From an uncultured Chloroflexota bacterium (lineage in GTDB: Bacteria > Chloroflexota > UBA4733): a stretch of 13,033 nt of DNA. Where the stretch lies: contig CALBSQ010000380.1 in NCBI GenBank assembly GCA_937967325.1, positions 1 through 13,033 of the forward strand, read 5' to 3'. Shown one piece after another: positions 6,701 through 11,643 of this stretch. Under the pieces are notes generated by a model. That model did no database searches. It saw only the letters and a program-made list of their open reading frames with translations, and was not told the origin of the DNA. A program made the translations under genes and the position numbers. Positions within the stretch are counted from its first letter, which is position 1, and every line of letters starts with the position of its first letter.

Positions 6701-7901
6701 AGTAACGGTAGCCGTTTTCGACCAGCCACGCGTTGACTCTGGCGTCTCGCTCTTTCCAATTGGGGAGGTTATGCCAGTAGTCGCCATCCGCATAGATACA
6801 CGTTTTCGTGGCCGTGATATACGCATCGGGGATGGTATAGTGCCTGAGCGAGTGATTCTTCAGATAGGTGACACCCAGGCGGTCGAGCTCCTCCCAGAGC
6901 TTACGTTCGATGTTGGTGGATTTCCACCCCATCTTTAGTGTTACCCGTATAGCCACCTCACGCGATTTTTCACGGAGGTGCGGATAAATCCGCATAGGAT
7001 TCTTATCGCCCATCTTGCCGAGCGCCATCTTGTGTCGCGTCTCTGGAGACTTGGGTGTGCCCTTGCGCTCGCCGGAGGCGAACTGCTCCCTGACCCGTTT
7101 GGCCATGGAGAGGCTGTATTGCAGCACGATGCTGTTGTTCTCTTTGGTCAGCCCCTTATTCCAGACCCGCTGTCGCGGGTGGCCGCCTTTATTCCAGCCC
7201 GGGATGCGCCCCTTCCAATCGACGATGTAACAGGCACGTGAGCAGAACTTACGTCGCGTCCTGAGGCCCTTGGCAACGAATGCAATGCCGCACACCGGGC
7301 AGACGAGATTTCTCGATGTCCCACGAACTGAAGCCTTGACGATCTGCGTCCGGCCGTTGCGTGTCCGTGTGTACTCCCGTATATGCTGCATAGTTACTTG
7401 ACATAACTATTGTCTCATACTTGTATGTTGCTGTCAATTGCTTTCCTACTAAACTGTTAAAGAGCTTTGTCTTTAGTCTCTACACCTTCCCTAGACTGCT
7501 AGGGCTTGGCTCGGTATTGTCTCAAGAGTGACGAACTGCCTGAGGTATCCACCGAATTTACAAAGTTTGCTGAGTATTCTCGCGAATACTTGATGCACAA
7601 TAGGTACATAGATCGGATCGGATTCTGTTGGTAATCCCCCGTCTGGGAAGAAGACCTCCAGCTGACTGTTGTTGGTCGGCAACTGCCCGAGTGCCTTGCG
7701 TTGATTCCACAAGTGCGCCCGTCCTTCACCTCTGCCACGAGGCATGATGTCTCGCAGTGGGGTGTTCCGATTCGTCAATTTGACGATTTCCTGTTCCAAA
7801 TCCTGCCTGGACAGAAGTGAATTTGGGATTGCTCCCGCATAGCCGCTGACGTTGACCGATTTGGCAAACAGATTGAGTATTTGTTCTGGGTCTAAGTTCA
7901 T
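3673..7901 (-). CDS. Major capsid protein (HK97 fold), interrupted by five group I introns
   Basis: The spliced gene joins minus-strand exons 7901-7606, 6560-6501, 5643-5223, 4985-4839, 4616-4564 and 3727-3673. They total 1032 nt and encode 343 residues plus stop with no frame break. The product is the shell protein of the phage head. Family features appear in order: an N-terminal arm, LTNRNTPLRDIMPRGRGEG, an E-loop-like stretch around FFPDGGLPTESDPIYVQKTA, AYAYLGVSISITGPML joined to ASGRSYTDIEAE, the spine helix AEAKLREVVQAEEWCIFNGD, DGLNKQL, the P-domain, and a C-terminal SIYLLQVPELEMVDLMPIGRTELA-KIADSVRFFISEYTVLAV-KAEPW end. The start is set by AAAGGAGGTG seven bases before ATG 7901. It follows the protease/scaffold gene, the normal head-gene order. 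Without splicing, translation from exon 1 stops inside intron 1, so splicing is essential for a functional capsid. Confidence 0.9.
3834..3839 (+). promoter_or_regulatory. Candidate -10 box for antisense HNH gene in intron 5
   Basis: A perfect TATAAT lies 11 bases before the ATG at 3851, with no Shine-Dalgarno sequence between, suggesting a short or absent leader. No convincing -35 box is seen (TTTCGA at the expected distance), so this is tentative. Confidence 0.35.
3851..4498 (+). CDS. HNH homing endonuclease in intron 5, antisense to the capsid gene
   Basis: This is a 215-residue protein, counted from ATG 3851, in the P8 loop of intron 5 but on the opposite strand. Two treble-clef-like zinc segments come first (CKTCG...YCSRAC, then CGECG...YCSLTC). 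A linker GAKHPGWTGGYRGYYG follows, then a classical HNH nuclease RDGNRCVLC...MEVHHLIPFR...ENLVCLCIRCHRR (about residues 114-168) with the HH, N and the zinc CxxC pairs intact. It would cut intron-less capsid alleles to drive homing. The last 40 or so residues run antisense through P8, P7, P6 and P4-P5 of the ribozyme and look like read-through rather than a domain. A TATAAT box at 3834-3839 would give a nearly leaderless message. An in-frame TTG at 3839 is an alternative start. Confidence 0.85.
   Translation: MAHFILCKTCGTKKYINPAAGYIYCSRACREKDPDYARKLPQRQPHHRVTLTCGECGARYSRPYSIAYKHGLLRSKYCSLTCQHRSLTHLVGAKHPGWTGGYRGYYGANWIAQRKLARRRDGNRCVLCSRTRAQNRDRNMEVHHLIPFRAHDSYLDANVIENLVCLCIRCHRRQLRVNFGFFKERFACVLYGVGTQELRFQLPSVLSPLLLLAAS
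4564..4616 (-). CDS. Capsid gene exon 5 (53 nt mini-exon)
   Basis: The exon encodes KIADSVRFFISEYTVLA plus GT. It completes the family pattern ELAK..(D)S..F...YTLAV that spans the intron 4 site. It is phase 0 at the left and phase 2 at the right. Confidence 0.84.
4617..4838 (-). ncRNA. Group I intron 4 of the capsid gene (222 nt, no ORF)
   Basis: P1: exon UUGGCU with GGUCAA (4828-4823), U.G at the splice site. P10 is only AAA/UUU (4831-4829). P3: CCCTGC with GCGGGG. P4: TATATCGGTGG with TAATACCGAGG. P7: GAGACTA with TATAGTCC. P8: GCAGC-gaacg-GCTGC. P9: CTTgTGG-GAAA-CCAtAAG. P9.1 (4663-4645): GCAAG-CAGAAATGC-CTTGC. Then CTGGC-att-GCCAG and the tail GTAACACTCTTG. The 3' splice site is the least certain of the five because P10 is short, but the frame and the family sequence ELA-KIADS support it. 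It is also divisible by three and free of in-frame stops. Confidence 0.83.
4839..4985 (-). CDS. Capsid gene exon 4
   Basis: The exon is exactly 49 codons, beginning FFINPATPYQYN and ending IGRTELA. Both ends are phase 0. Confidence 0.87.
4986..5222 (-). ncRNA. Group I intron 3 of the capsid gene (237 nt, no ORF)
   Basis: This minimal intron shows the whole core compactly. P1: exon GGUGAU with GUCACC (5211-5206). P10: 3' exon UUCUUU with GAAGAA (5217-5212), 6 bp. P3: CATGGC (5178-5173) with GCCGTG (5091-5086). P4: CGGTG with ATACCG. P5: CTCC-gcga-GGAG. P7: GACT with AGTC, the latter in AAGATATAGTCC (5065-5054). P8: TCTCCGG with CCGGAGA (5084-5068). P9 is CTCTCC with GGGAGAG. P9.1 (5031-5011) has the shared CAGAAATGA loop. 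A TGCAC-tctgc-GTGCA hairpin and the tail TAACAAACCG follow. Length is divisible by three with no in-frame stop. Confidence 0.88.
5223..5643 (-). CDS. Capsid gene exon 3
   Basis: The longest exon encodes 140 residues, from ASGRSYTDIEAE through the spine helix (LREVVQAEEWCIFNGD) to VMPVVGD. It ends on a codon boundary. Gene callers would probably report it as an isolated ORF starting inside VVQAEEW and running through introns 3 and 4. Confidence 0.88.
5644..6500 (-). ncRNA. Group I intron 2 of the capsid gene (857 nt)
   Basis: P1 is a 7-bp helix, exon CGATGCU with GGCAUCG (6479-6473), with U.G at the splice site. P10 is 6 bp: 3' exon AGCAAG with CUUGCU (6485-6480), directly next to the guide, which fixes the 3' splice site after G 5644. 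P3: CTCGC (6466-6462) with GCGAG (6382-6378). P4 elements are TATATCGGTGG and ATACCGAG, and P7 uses ACGACTA and TATAGTC. P8 is an imperfect helix holding a plus-strand HNH gene. P9: TCTGCGA with TCGCAGA. P9.1 lies at 5705-5685, then a GGTATATA/TATATACC hairpin and the tail AACAACTTAG. Confidence 0.88.
5762..6346 (+). CDS. HNH homing endonuclease in intron 2, antisense to the capsid gene
   Basis: This is a 194-residue protein in the P8 loop of intron 2, on the strand opposite to the capsid gene. The N-terminus has a small Cys motif (CSCGCGERIP) and a basic linker containing PWNKGKPH, typical of the NUMOD3 DNA-binding repeat, and ENNPNWKGGV. The C-terminal part is an HNH domain: YQRDNWTCQFC, LEPHHLKMFAHFP, DNGITLCYECHQL, with catalytic HH, N and zinc CxxC pairs present. 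The ORF ends about 30 bp short of the ribozyme P3'/P7 elements, so the insertion is clean. It differs from the intron 5 enzyme in its N-terminal modules and core sequence, which suggests separate acquisition. No clear ribosome binding site is seen. Confidence 0.88.
   Translation: MEITCSCGCGERIPAITKLGTPARYKHGHNAKPGHYDFRNPERVRKIREAKTGKPRPDMVGNRFRQGIPPVNPIPKGMRIAPQTEFGKGHVPWNKGKPHLARENNPNWKGGVIPASKVLRHTHRYRNWRNAVYQRDNWTCQFCDRRGVRLEPHHLKMFAHFPALRYDVDNGITLCYECHQLTKSPDFNEELKAS
6501..6560 (-). CDS. Capsid gene exon 2 (60 nt mini-exon)
   Basis: The exon encodes QKTAAYAYLGVSISITGPM, flanked by shared codons (GT|A before, CT|A after). This is one of the best conserved stretches of the capsid family (pattern YKYLGVTGSVTGP). 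It confirms that this short island between two introns is coding. Confidence 0.87.
6636..7391 (-). CDS. Vsr/EDxHD-like homing endonuclease in intron 1, sense strand
   Basis: This is a 251-residue protein in the P8 loop of intron 1, in the same direction as the capsid gene. The N-terminal zinc segment is CPVCG...KFCSRACY (about residues 31-55). NUMOD3-like repeats follow (GWNKGGHP, VWNKGLTKENN, SPETRHKMALGKMGDKNP), then a PD-(D/E)XK-type nuclease resembling Vsr mismatch nucleases and the EDxHD intron endonucleases: IERKLWEEL, IPDAYITATKTCIYADGDYWH, and RYFRFWEHEIL. The last codons form part of P8, and the TAG stop lies inside the P7' element TATAGTCC, so gene and ribozyme are interlocked. The ATG at 7391 has no good ribosome binding site. 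A possible promoter lies just upstream inside the intron. Confidence 0.85.
   Translation of the reverse strand: MQHIREYTRTRNGRTQIVKASVRGTSRNLVCPVCGIAFVAKGLRTRRKFCSRACYIVDWKGRIPGWNKGGHPRQRVWNKGLTKENNSIVLQYSLSMAKRVREQFASGERKGTPKSPETRHKMALGKMGDKNPMRIYPHLREKSREVAIRVTLKMGWKSTNIERKLWEELDRLGVTYLKNHSLRHYTIPDAYITATKTCIYADGDYWHNLPNWKERDARVNAWLVENGYRYFRFWEHEILAPDFPTKLKMIL
7409..7437 (-). promoter_or_regulatory. Candidate intron-internal promoter for the intron 1 nuclease
   Basis: On the minus strand TTGACA (7437-7432) is separated by 17 bases from GACAAT (7414-7409), which matches four of six consensus bases. Transcription would start about 10 bases before the nuclease ATG at 7391. An own promoter would separate nuclease expression from the spliced capsid message, as is known for T4 intron nucleases. 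Confidence 0.4.
7606..7901 (-). CDS. Capsid gene exon 1
   Basis: Residues 1-98 plus two bases of codon 99 (TAT GT). The last U pairs with G in the intron 1 guide sequence. Reading on into intron 1 gives 37 unrelated residues and a stop at about 7491. Confidence 0.88.
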
Positions 7902-7993
7902 TGTATTACACCTCCTTTGCTTCCTCATCCTGGCTGCCCTGTGTCGGTTACGGTGTCTGGCAGGGCTTCCTCCTCTGTAACCAAGAGTCCGGC

Positions 7994-8851
7994 CTAGTTG
8001 GCCGATTTGGCGTACTTCCCGGGGAGTTTCCCCAGGGTCCGGTACTCGTAGAGCGCCTTGAAGTCGATCTCCGTGTCCCTGGCCATCTTCTGGACCAGGT
8101 CGGGGTCGACCTGGACGCCGCTGGCGTCGTTGTCGAACTGTTTCTCCACGACGCGGGCATAGCCCTTGCGTTGCAACGGCTGGTTCTGGGCGATGCTCTT
8201 GAGGAGCTCGTCCCGCTCCGCCATGCTCTTTTTCAGCTCGGTGAGCGCGCCGGCGATGTCGCCGAGCGCCTTGGCCGTGCTGGTCGTGTCCGCGCTACTG
8301 GCGGTTGATCCGGTGGTATTGCCACTGGTGCTGGAGTCGGAGGACGCGACGGGTCCACCCTTCGGGGTCGCTTTCCGTTTGGCCATGAGCTGGCTCATGG
8401 TTTCGAGCGCTCGCTGCATGCTGGTCACGGCCGCTTCCATCGAGCTGTCGTCCGAATCGGACGAATCAGAACTGGATGCTGCCGAGGACGCTGGCGCGGC
8501 TTTGGCCGCGCTCTTCATGCTCGAGATCGTGCTCTTGATTTCTGAGAGGAGCGATTCGATCTCGGACTCCACACTGGAGCCGGCACTGGTATCCGTACTG
8601 GAGCTGACGTCGGCTTTGGCTTTCGCCTTGGCGACGGCTTGATCCGCTGCCGCGTCTCCTGTTGCTGGTGCAGCAGGTTCCGCTGGCGCGGCTGGAGCTG
8701 TTGGCTCTGCTGGCACTGCCGGTTGGCCATCTTGCGGGTCGTCGGATTTCTGGAGATGGAACTCCTTGTCCGGGTCGCGGCCGAATTCTTTCAGGAAGCG
8801 TTTCAAGTCCGCGTTGGGCTTGCTGGTGACTAATCCTGTTGATTGGTTCAT
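7994..8851 (-). CDS. Nested scaffold protein from internal in-frame start
   Basis: Inside the protease gene, in the same frame, AGAGGAGGTGAATACAGCAATG gives a near-perfect ribosome binding site eight bases before Met 304 (MNQSTGLVTSKPNADLKRFL). The site closely resembles the one before the capsid gene (AAAGGAGGTGTAATACAATG). The predicted product is 285 residues, equal to the whole scaffold-like C-terminal region without the protease. The layout matches lambda, where the Nu3 scaffold starts inside the C protease gene. It would yield excess scaffold relative to protease. The site is directly visible; separate translation is inferred. Confidence 0.68.
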   Translation of the reverse strand: MNQSTGLVTSKPNADLKRFLKEFGRDPDKEFHLQKSDDPQDGQPAVPAEPTAPAAPAEPAAPATGDAAADQAVAKAKAKADVSSSTDTSAGSSVESEIESLLSEIKSTISSMKSAAKAAPASSAASSSDSSDSDDSSMEAAVTSMQRALETMSQLMAKRKATPKGGPVASSDSSTSGNTTGSTASSADTTSTAKALGDIAGALTELKKSMAERDELLKSIAQNQPLQRKGYARVVEKQFDNDASGVQVDPDLVQKMARDTEIDFKALYEYRTLGKLPGKYAKSAN

Positions 8852-9760
8852 TGCTGTATTCACCTCCTCTCCATCGGTTTTCTTGGTCTCTTGTGCTGCT
8901 GGTGTGACTTGCTCGGAGTCGGGATCGAAGGCATAGTCCTTGCCGGTGTGCTCGCTGAGGAGCCGTGCGAGCTTGCGGCCCATCTCCTCCCAGGCCGCGG
9001 CGGAATAGCCGCCCGCTTCCCGCTGGCCCTGGTGGTTGAAGTAGCGCAGCGCCGGCATCAGATGCCGCTCGTCCACTGGGTACTTGTAGTGGTCGGGGTC
9101 CAAAAAGTCGGACGTGTCCACATCGGCGTACTCCTTGGGCTTGGCGTCGTGGCTGTTGGCGACGTCTTTCCGGATCGCGGTTTGGCCGTCCTGCTGGTTT
9201 CCTGTGTCGCTGGCTTGCTGGCTTTCCATCTGGGCGTTCAGGCTCTTGGCCACGGCGTAGCAGAAGGTGTCCAGGTTGGCCGGATGGTCGGTGACAGAAA
9301 CCTCGGTGGGCTCGATGTCCCGATAGGTGGGGATGAACTTGCCGGCGTGGTCGACCAGCTCCTTGATCAGCCCGCCCGGCTTGATCTTGCCGGCCACGGA
9401 GAGTCCGAGCTTGACGCCGGACTTCAATGCCTGGAAGGTATCCTTCGCCTTGGAGGACCAGTCGTACAGCCGCGCCTTGATCCAGAGCGCCGGGTTGCCG
9501 TTGTCGTCCTGCACCACGTCCGCCTTGACAATCTCGCCCAGCTTGTCAAGATAGCCTTTCTGGTGTTCCTCGCGCAGGGGCTTGCCGATCAGCCCGACCG
9601 CCATCTTGGCGATGGCTTCGGGGGACATGCGCTCCCCGGTCTGGTCGATGGAGACGGTGGAGGCGAGGCCCTCGATGAACATCTGGCCGTTGTCGTCGCG
9701 GTAGGACTTGATCACCTCGAAGGCTGGGGCGTCGAAAAGCAGGTCTTGTTGGTTCTCCAT
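7994..9760 (-). CDS. Prohead protease with C-terminal scaffold region
   Basis: This 588-residue protein has an N-terminal prohead protease domain (about residues 1-175, HK97-type serine protease). Candidate catalytic residues are the His in KPLREEHQKGYL and the Ser in VKLGLSVAGKI, and EVSVTDHPANLDTF closes the domain. A second segment (about 215-290, DVDTSDFLDPDHYKYPVDERHL to EEMGRKLARLL) resembles DUF6582, a module often attached to these proteases. The last 285 residues are Ala/Ser/Asp-rich, low in complexity, with a coiled-coil-like ALGDIAGALTELKKSMAERDELLKSI, as expected of a scaffold. The protease would remove scaffold and possibly capsid N-arms during maturation. It lies 92 bp before the capsid gene. 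No good ribosome binding site is seen at 9760, and a strong internal one is present at 8851. Confidence 0.88.
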   Translation of the reverse strand: MENQQDLLFDAPAFEVIKSYRDDNGQMFIEGLASTVSIDQTGERMSPEAIAKMAVGLIGKPLREEHQKGYLDKLGEIVKADVVQDDNGNPALWIKARLYDWSSKAKDTFQALKSGVKLGLSVAGKIKPGGLIKELVDHAGKFIPTYRDIEPTEVSVTDHPANLDTFCYAVAKSLNAQMESQQASDTGNQQDGQTAIRKDVANSHDAKPKEYADVDTSDFLDPDHYKYPVDERHLMPALRYFNHQGQREAGGYSAAAWEEMGRKLARLLSEHTGKDYAFDPDSEQVTPAAQETKKTDGEEVNTAMNQSTGLVTSKPNADLKRFLKEFGRDPDKEFHLQKSDDPQDGQPAVPAEPTAPAAPAEPAAPATGDAAADQAVAKAKAKADVSSSTDTSAGSSVESEIESLLSEIKSTISSMKSAAKAAPASSAASSSDSSDSDDSSMEAAVTSMQRALETMSQLMAKRKATPKGGPVASSDSSTSGNTTGSTASSADTTSTAKALGDIAGALTELKKSMAERDELLKSIAQNQPLQRKGYARVVEKQFDNDASGVQVDPDLVQKMARDTEIDFKALYEYRTLGKLPGKYAKSAN

Positions 9761-10012
9761 ACGTCGGGTACAGGCAACACGCGGTTGCTGGGCGCAGTAT
9801 AGAGTGGGCTTGTCAACAGGTACGGCTCTATTGCGATGATCTCGTCTGATACAGATGATCCTAGTTGATTTCGATATAGGAACTTGCTATGATCGAGTGG
9901 CTAGGGTGGCAGAATAGGTATTGCCCTCCGAAGTTACACCGCTAGCAGGTGCAAACAGAAGGCGAACAGAGGACTGCAAGGCGCACATCCTTGCCCCTAG
10001 CACCTGAAACCT
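9761..10012. other. Divergent intergenic region before protease and antisense cassette
   Basis: This 252-bp region separates the protease ATG from the first plus-strand gene. It holds the plus-strand promoter at 9865-9893. I found no tRNA, terminator or repeat in it, and no acceptable minus-strand promoter. Confidence 0.5.
9865..9893 (+). promoter_or_regulatory. Sigma70-like promoter of the antisense cassette
   Basis: TTGATT (9865-9870) and TATGAT (9888-9893) are separated by exactly 17 bases. Each hexamer matches the consensus at five of six positions. Transcription would start near 9900 and run rightward into the plus-strand cassette, against the structural operon. Confidence 0.65.
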
Positions 10013-10168
10013 ATGAGAACCTTTATTCGATCGCTTTATCAGTTTGCCCGCGTCATGAACACCATCTCGGTGATCGCATCGGGCAACCCCAGACGCATCG
10101 CCCGGCGGGGAAAAAATATCCTGCTCGGTCGATTGCTGGGGAGAACGCTGTGGAGGGTATGGCGATGA
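10013..10168 (+). CDS. Small basic hypothetical protein (51 aa)
   Basis: This short gene reads MRTFIRSLYQFARVMNTIS, then VIASGNPRRIARRGKNILLGRLLGRTLWRVWR. It is strongly basic and amphipathic. Short proteins of the pattern MRxxYRxLYxFARxxxTxxAIxxGxxxRxxRRxxNxxxGRxLxR recur in mobile elements and actinobacterial-type genomes, as I remember them; their function is unknown. No strong ribosome binding site is visible. Its TGA overlaps the ATG of a 17-codon reading frame (10165-10218, MSANELIPTGKG and onward) that may be a leader peptide or nothing. It is the first gene after the promoter at 9865. An overlapping 89-codon frame (9949-10218) is less protein-like over most of its length. Confidence 0.6.
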   Translation: MRTFIRSLYQFARVMNTISVIASGNPRRIARRGKNILLGRLLGRTLWRVWR

Positions 10169-10223
10169 GCGCGAACGAGCTGATCCCAACGGGGAAGGGG
10201 GTGCCGGGCGCTTCCTAGGGACT

Positions 10224-10661
10224 ATGGAACGCGAACCGAGACCCCAACCACCGGACCGACTCGCCGCCCTACGGGCGCTGCGCCGGTATGAGTCTGCCTA
10301 CCAAGCGACCGTGAACGACCACTACTCTCCCGATAGCCTGGCTGTCTGGCTCCAGGCGCGGCTGAAGCTGGAAAAGGCCATGCTCGCCCCGGGCAAGTTC
10401 GCGCTGGGGCACACCGGCGCTACCCGCGGGGCCATCGAGGCGATGCGCGAGGCCAGCCACTTCCCCGTCGAGTTCCTGATCCGGCACAAGCACGGCGATT
10501 GGGGGGAGCTGGACCCGGAGGACCGGGCGGAGAATGAGCGCTCCCTGGCATTAGGCCACCGGCTGCTCTCGGCGTATGACACCCGGAACAAGGAACGACT
10601 CTGGGTAATCACAGAAGCCGATCGCAGCAGCAGCACGATTTTACTACCCGAGGATTATTGA
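10224..10661 (+). CDS. Conserved hypothetical protein of mobile elements (GDWGELDPED type)
   Basis: This is a 145-residue protein. The C-terminal half, FPVEFLIRHKHGDWGELDPED through ERLWVITEADRSSSTILLPEDY (about residues 80-145), is a widely recurring small domain in plasmids and phages. I remember it as often mislabelled in databases; no function is established. It would be cytoplasmic, mixed alpha/beta. The first 60 residues (helical, RLAALRALRRYESAYQATVND and onward) look like an added N-terminal extension not usual for the family. Its stop overlaps the start region of the HTH-HNH gene, so the two are probably co-translated. Confidence 0.82.
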   Translation: MEREPRPQPPDRLAALRALRRYESAYQATVNDHYSPDSLAVWLQARLKLEKAMLAPGKFALGHTGATRGAIEAMREASHFPVEFLIRHKHGDWGELDPEDRAENERSLALGHRLLSAYDTRNKERLWVITEADRSSSTILLPEDY

Positions 10662-10666
10662 GACGT

Positions 10667-11209
10667 ATGAAAGACTTCTCCGGGGTCGAACACCTCAATC
10701 GCTCCTCCTACAAGCCGGAGTTCCGGCAGTTCCGGCGGCGGAACAATGACCTCTATACCGCCTGCTATGCCCTGTACTGTACCGGCAAGTCGTTGGAATA
10801 CATCGCCAATGTTCACTATCATGGCCGTTTCACCCGCCAGTCCCTCTACGACGTGTTCAGAGTGCGAGGGTATAAGCTCCGCGGCAAGCAACTCAGACCG
10901 GCAAGGGCATATAAGGGGAAGGTGTTCCGCCAGGACAAATACGGCGGGTACCGCTCGCGGGCAGGCGGCGAAGAAGTGTACCTGCACCGGCTGCTCTGGG
11001 AGGAACACCACGGGAGAATCCCGCCGGACTTCGTGGTGGTCTTCAGAGACGGCGATCGCGAAAACATCGTTATCGAGAATCTGGATTGCCTGCATCGTGA
11101 GGAAGCAAAGAAGCGGTACAACCACGGCAACCAGTTCGGATATAAGCGCTTCGTTGGTAAAGGCATCTTCGGGGCGGCGCCATCGAAGAACAATCATCCG
11201 GCGAAGTAG
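10667..11209 (+). CDS. HTH-HNH_3-like protein
   Basis: This is a 180-residue protein from ATG 10667 (a TTG at 10658 is an alternative start; GAGGA lies about 13 bases before the ATG). The N-terminal half has a helix-turn-helix-like region, TGKSLEYIANVHYHGRFTRQSLYDVFRVRGYKLR. The C-terminal half follows the HNH_3 pattern: EEVYLHRLLWEEHHGRIPPDFVVVFRDGDRENIVIENLDCLHREEA. Where catalytic nucleases have a DH or HH pair before IDGN, this one has VF, so the metal-binding His is missing, while the first His (LHRLLW) and the final Asn (IENL) remain. It may be a DNA-binding protein or a divergent nuclease. It is not inside an intron that I can see. Confidence 0.8.
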   Translation: MKDFSGVEHLNRSSYKPEFRQFRRRNNDLYTACYALYCTGKSLEYIANVHYHGRFTRQSLYDVFRVRGYKLRGKQLRPARAYKGKVFRQDKYGGYRSRAGGEEVYLHRLLWEEHHGRIPPDFVVVFRDGDRENIVIENLDCLHREEAKKRYNHGNQFGYKRFVGKGIFGAAPSKNNHPAK

Positions 11210-11316
11210 CGCTCGCCCCAGTAGCGCCGCATATTCCCCTCCCCAGCCATCGCGACATAACCCGTCTCCCTATTCTGGTATCCTGCTCCCGGTCTTGTTG
11301 GGAAGGATCGTGTCCG

Positions 11317-11643
11317 GTGCCGCCCTCGGAGCCGCTGCTGGCCTGGCACGAGCAGGTTGAGCACACGCTCCTGCTCTGGCGCAGCGGCAGACGCCTGGCC
11401 CGTCGCTACCTGCGCTCGCCGCAAGGGCACGTCTACATCCGCGCCGTCGCCGACGCGCTCACCGGTCTCCAGCGCTACACCACGATGGAAGCGCTGGTCA
11501 CGGCCTACGGCCGCACGGTAAGGAACTCGAGACGCTTACCTTTCCAGGAGGGGATCAGCCAAGGCATGATTGAGGACGTCAGCTACTGGCTGCGGCTGCA
11601 ACAGCTCGTCGGGCGGGAGCGACAGATTCGCCGAGCCGGCTAG
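11317..11643 (+). CDS. Hypothetical protein ending the antisense cassette
   Basis: This is a 108-residue helical, Arg-rich protein of unknown function (LAWHEQVEHTLLLWRSGRRLARRYL at the start; EGISQGMIEDVSYWLRLQQLVGRERQIRRAG at the end). The GTG start is supported by GGAAGGA nine bases upstream. It has no transmembrane segment or known motif that I can identify. Its TAG stop shares the CTAG palindrome with the TAG stop of the convergent portal/MuF gene, so the two reading frames meet with no spacer and no room for a terminator. Confidence 0.65.
   Translation: MPPSEPLLAWHEQVEHTLLLWRSGRRLARRYLRSPQGHVYIRAVADALTGLQRYTTMEALVTAYGRTVRNSRRLPFQEGISQGMIEDVSYWLRLQQLVGRERQIRRAG

Larger units (their letters stand above)
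6561..7605 (-). ncRNA. Group I intron 1 of the capsid gene (1045 nt)
   Basis: This is a self-splicing-type intron. P1: exon AUGU with GCAU (U.G at the splice site, extended by AC/GU). P2: AGTATTC-GCGA-GAATACT. P3: CTTTGT (7565-7560) with ACAAAG (7470-7465). P4 uses TTCGGTG and ATACCGAG. P7: GAGACTA (7480-7474) with TATAGTCC (6640-6633). P8: a 15-bp helix (7456-7442 with 6665-6651) whose loop holds a nuclease gene. P9 is CTGTACG-GCGA-CGTACAG, then P9.1 at 6609-6591. The 3' end is AACAACTTTG, with terminal G at 6561. P10 pairs exon ACAG with UUGU. The junction gives IYV-QKTAAY. Confidence 0.88.

Noticed and set aside
3728..7605. IStron or IS200/IS605-type insertions as the source of the interruptions.
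   Set aside because: No TnpA or TnpB is present. The interruptions carry homing nucleases or nothing, and their ends are explained by P1, P10 and terminal G.
9790..9822. Minus-strand TTGACA and TATACT before the protease gene as a promoter.
   Set aside because: The two hexamers are only nine bases apart, far too close for sigma70 use.
9895..10012. Possible tRNA or structured RNA after the plus-strand promoter.
   Set aside because: No TTCRA T-loop or CCA-type acceptor pairing could be found, and no convincing tRNA fold.
9949..10218. Plus-strand 89-codon frame overlapping the 51-residue gene.
   Set aside because: The translation is unlike a protein for most of its length. The overlapping 51-residue frame has a recognisable small basic protein pattern. 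Only the last 17 codons (from ATG 10165) might be translated.
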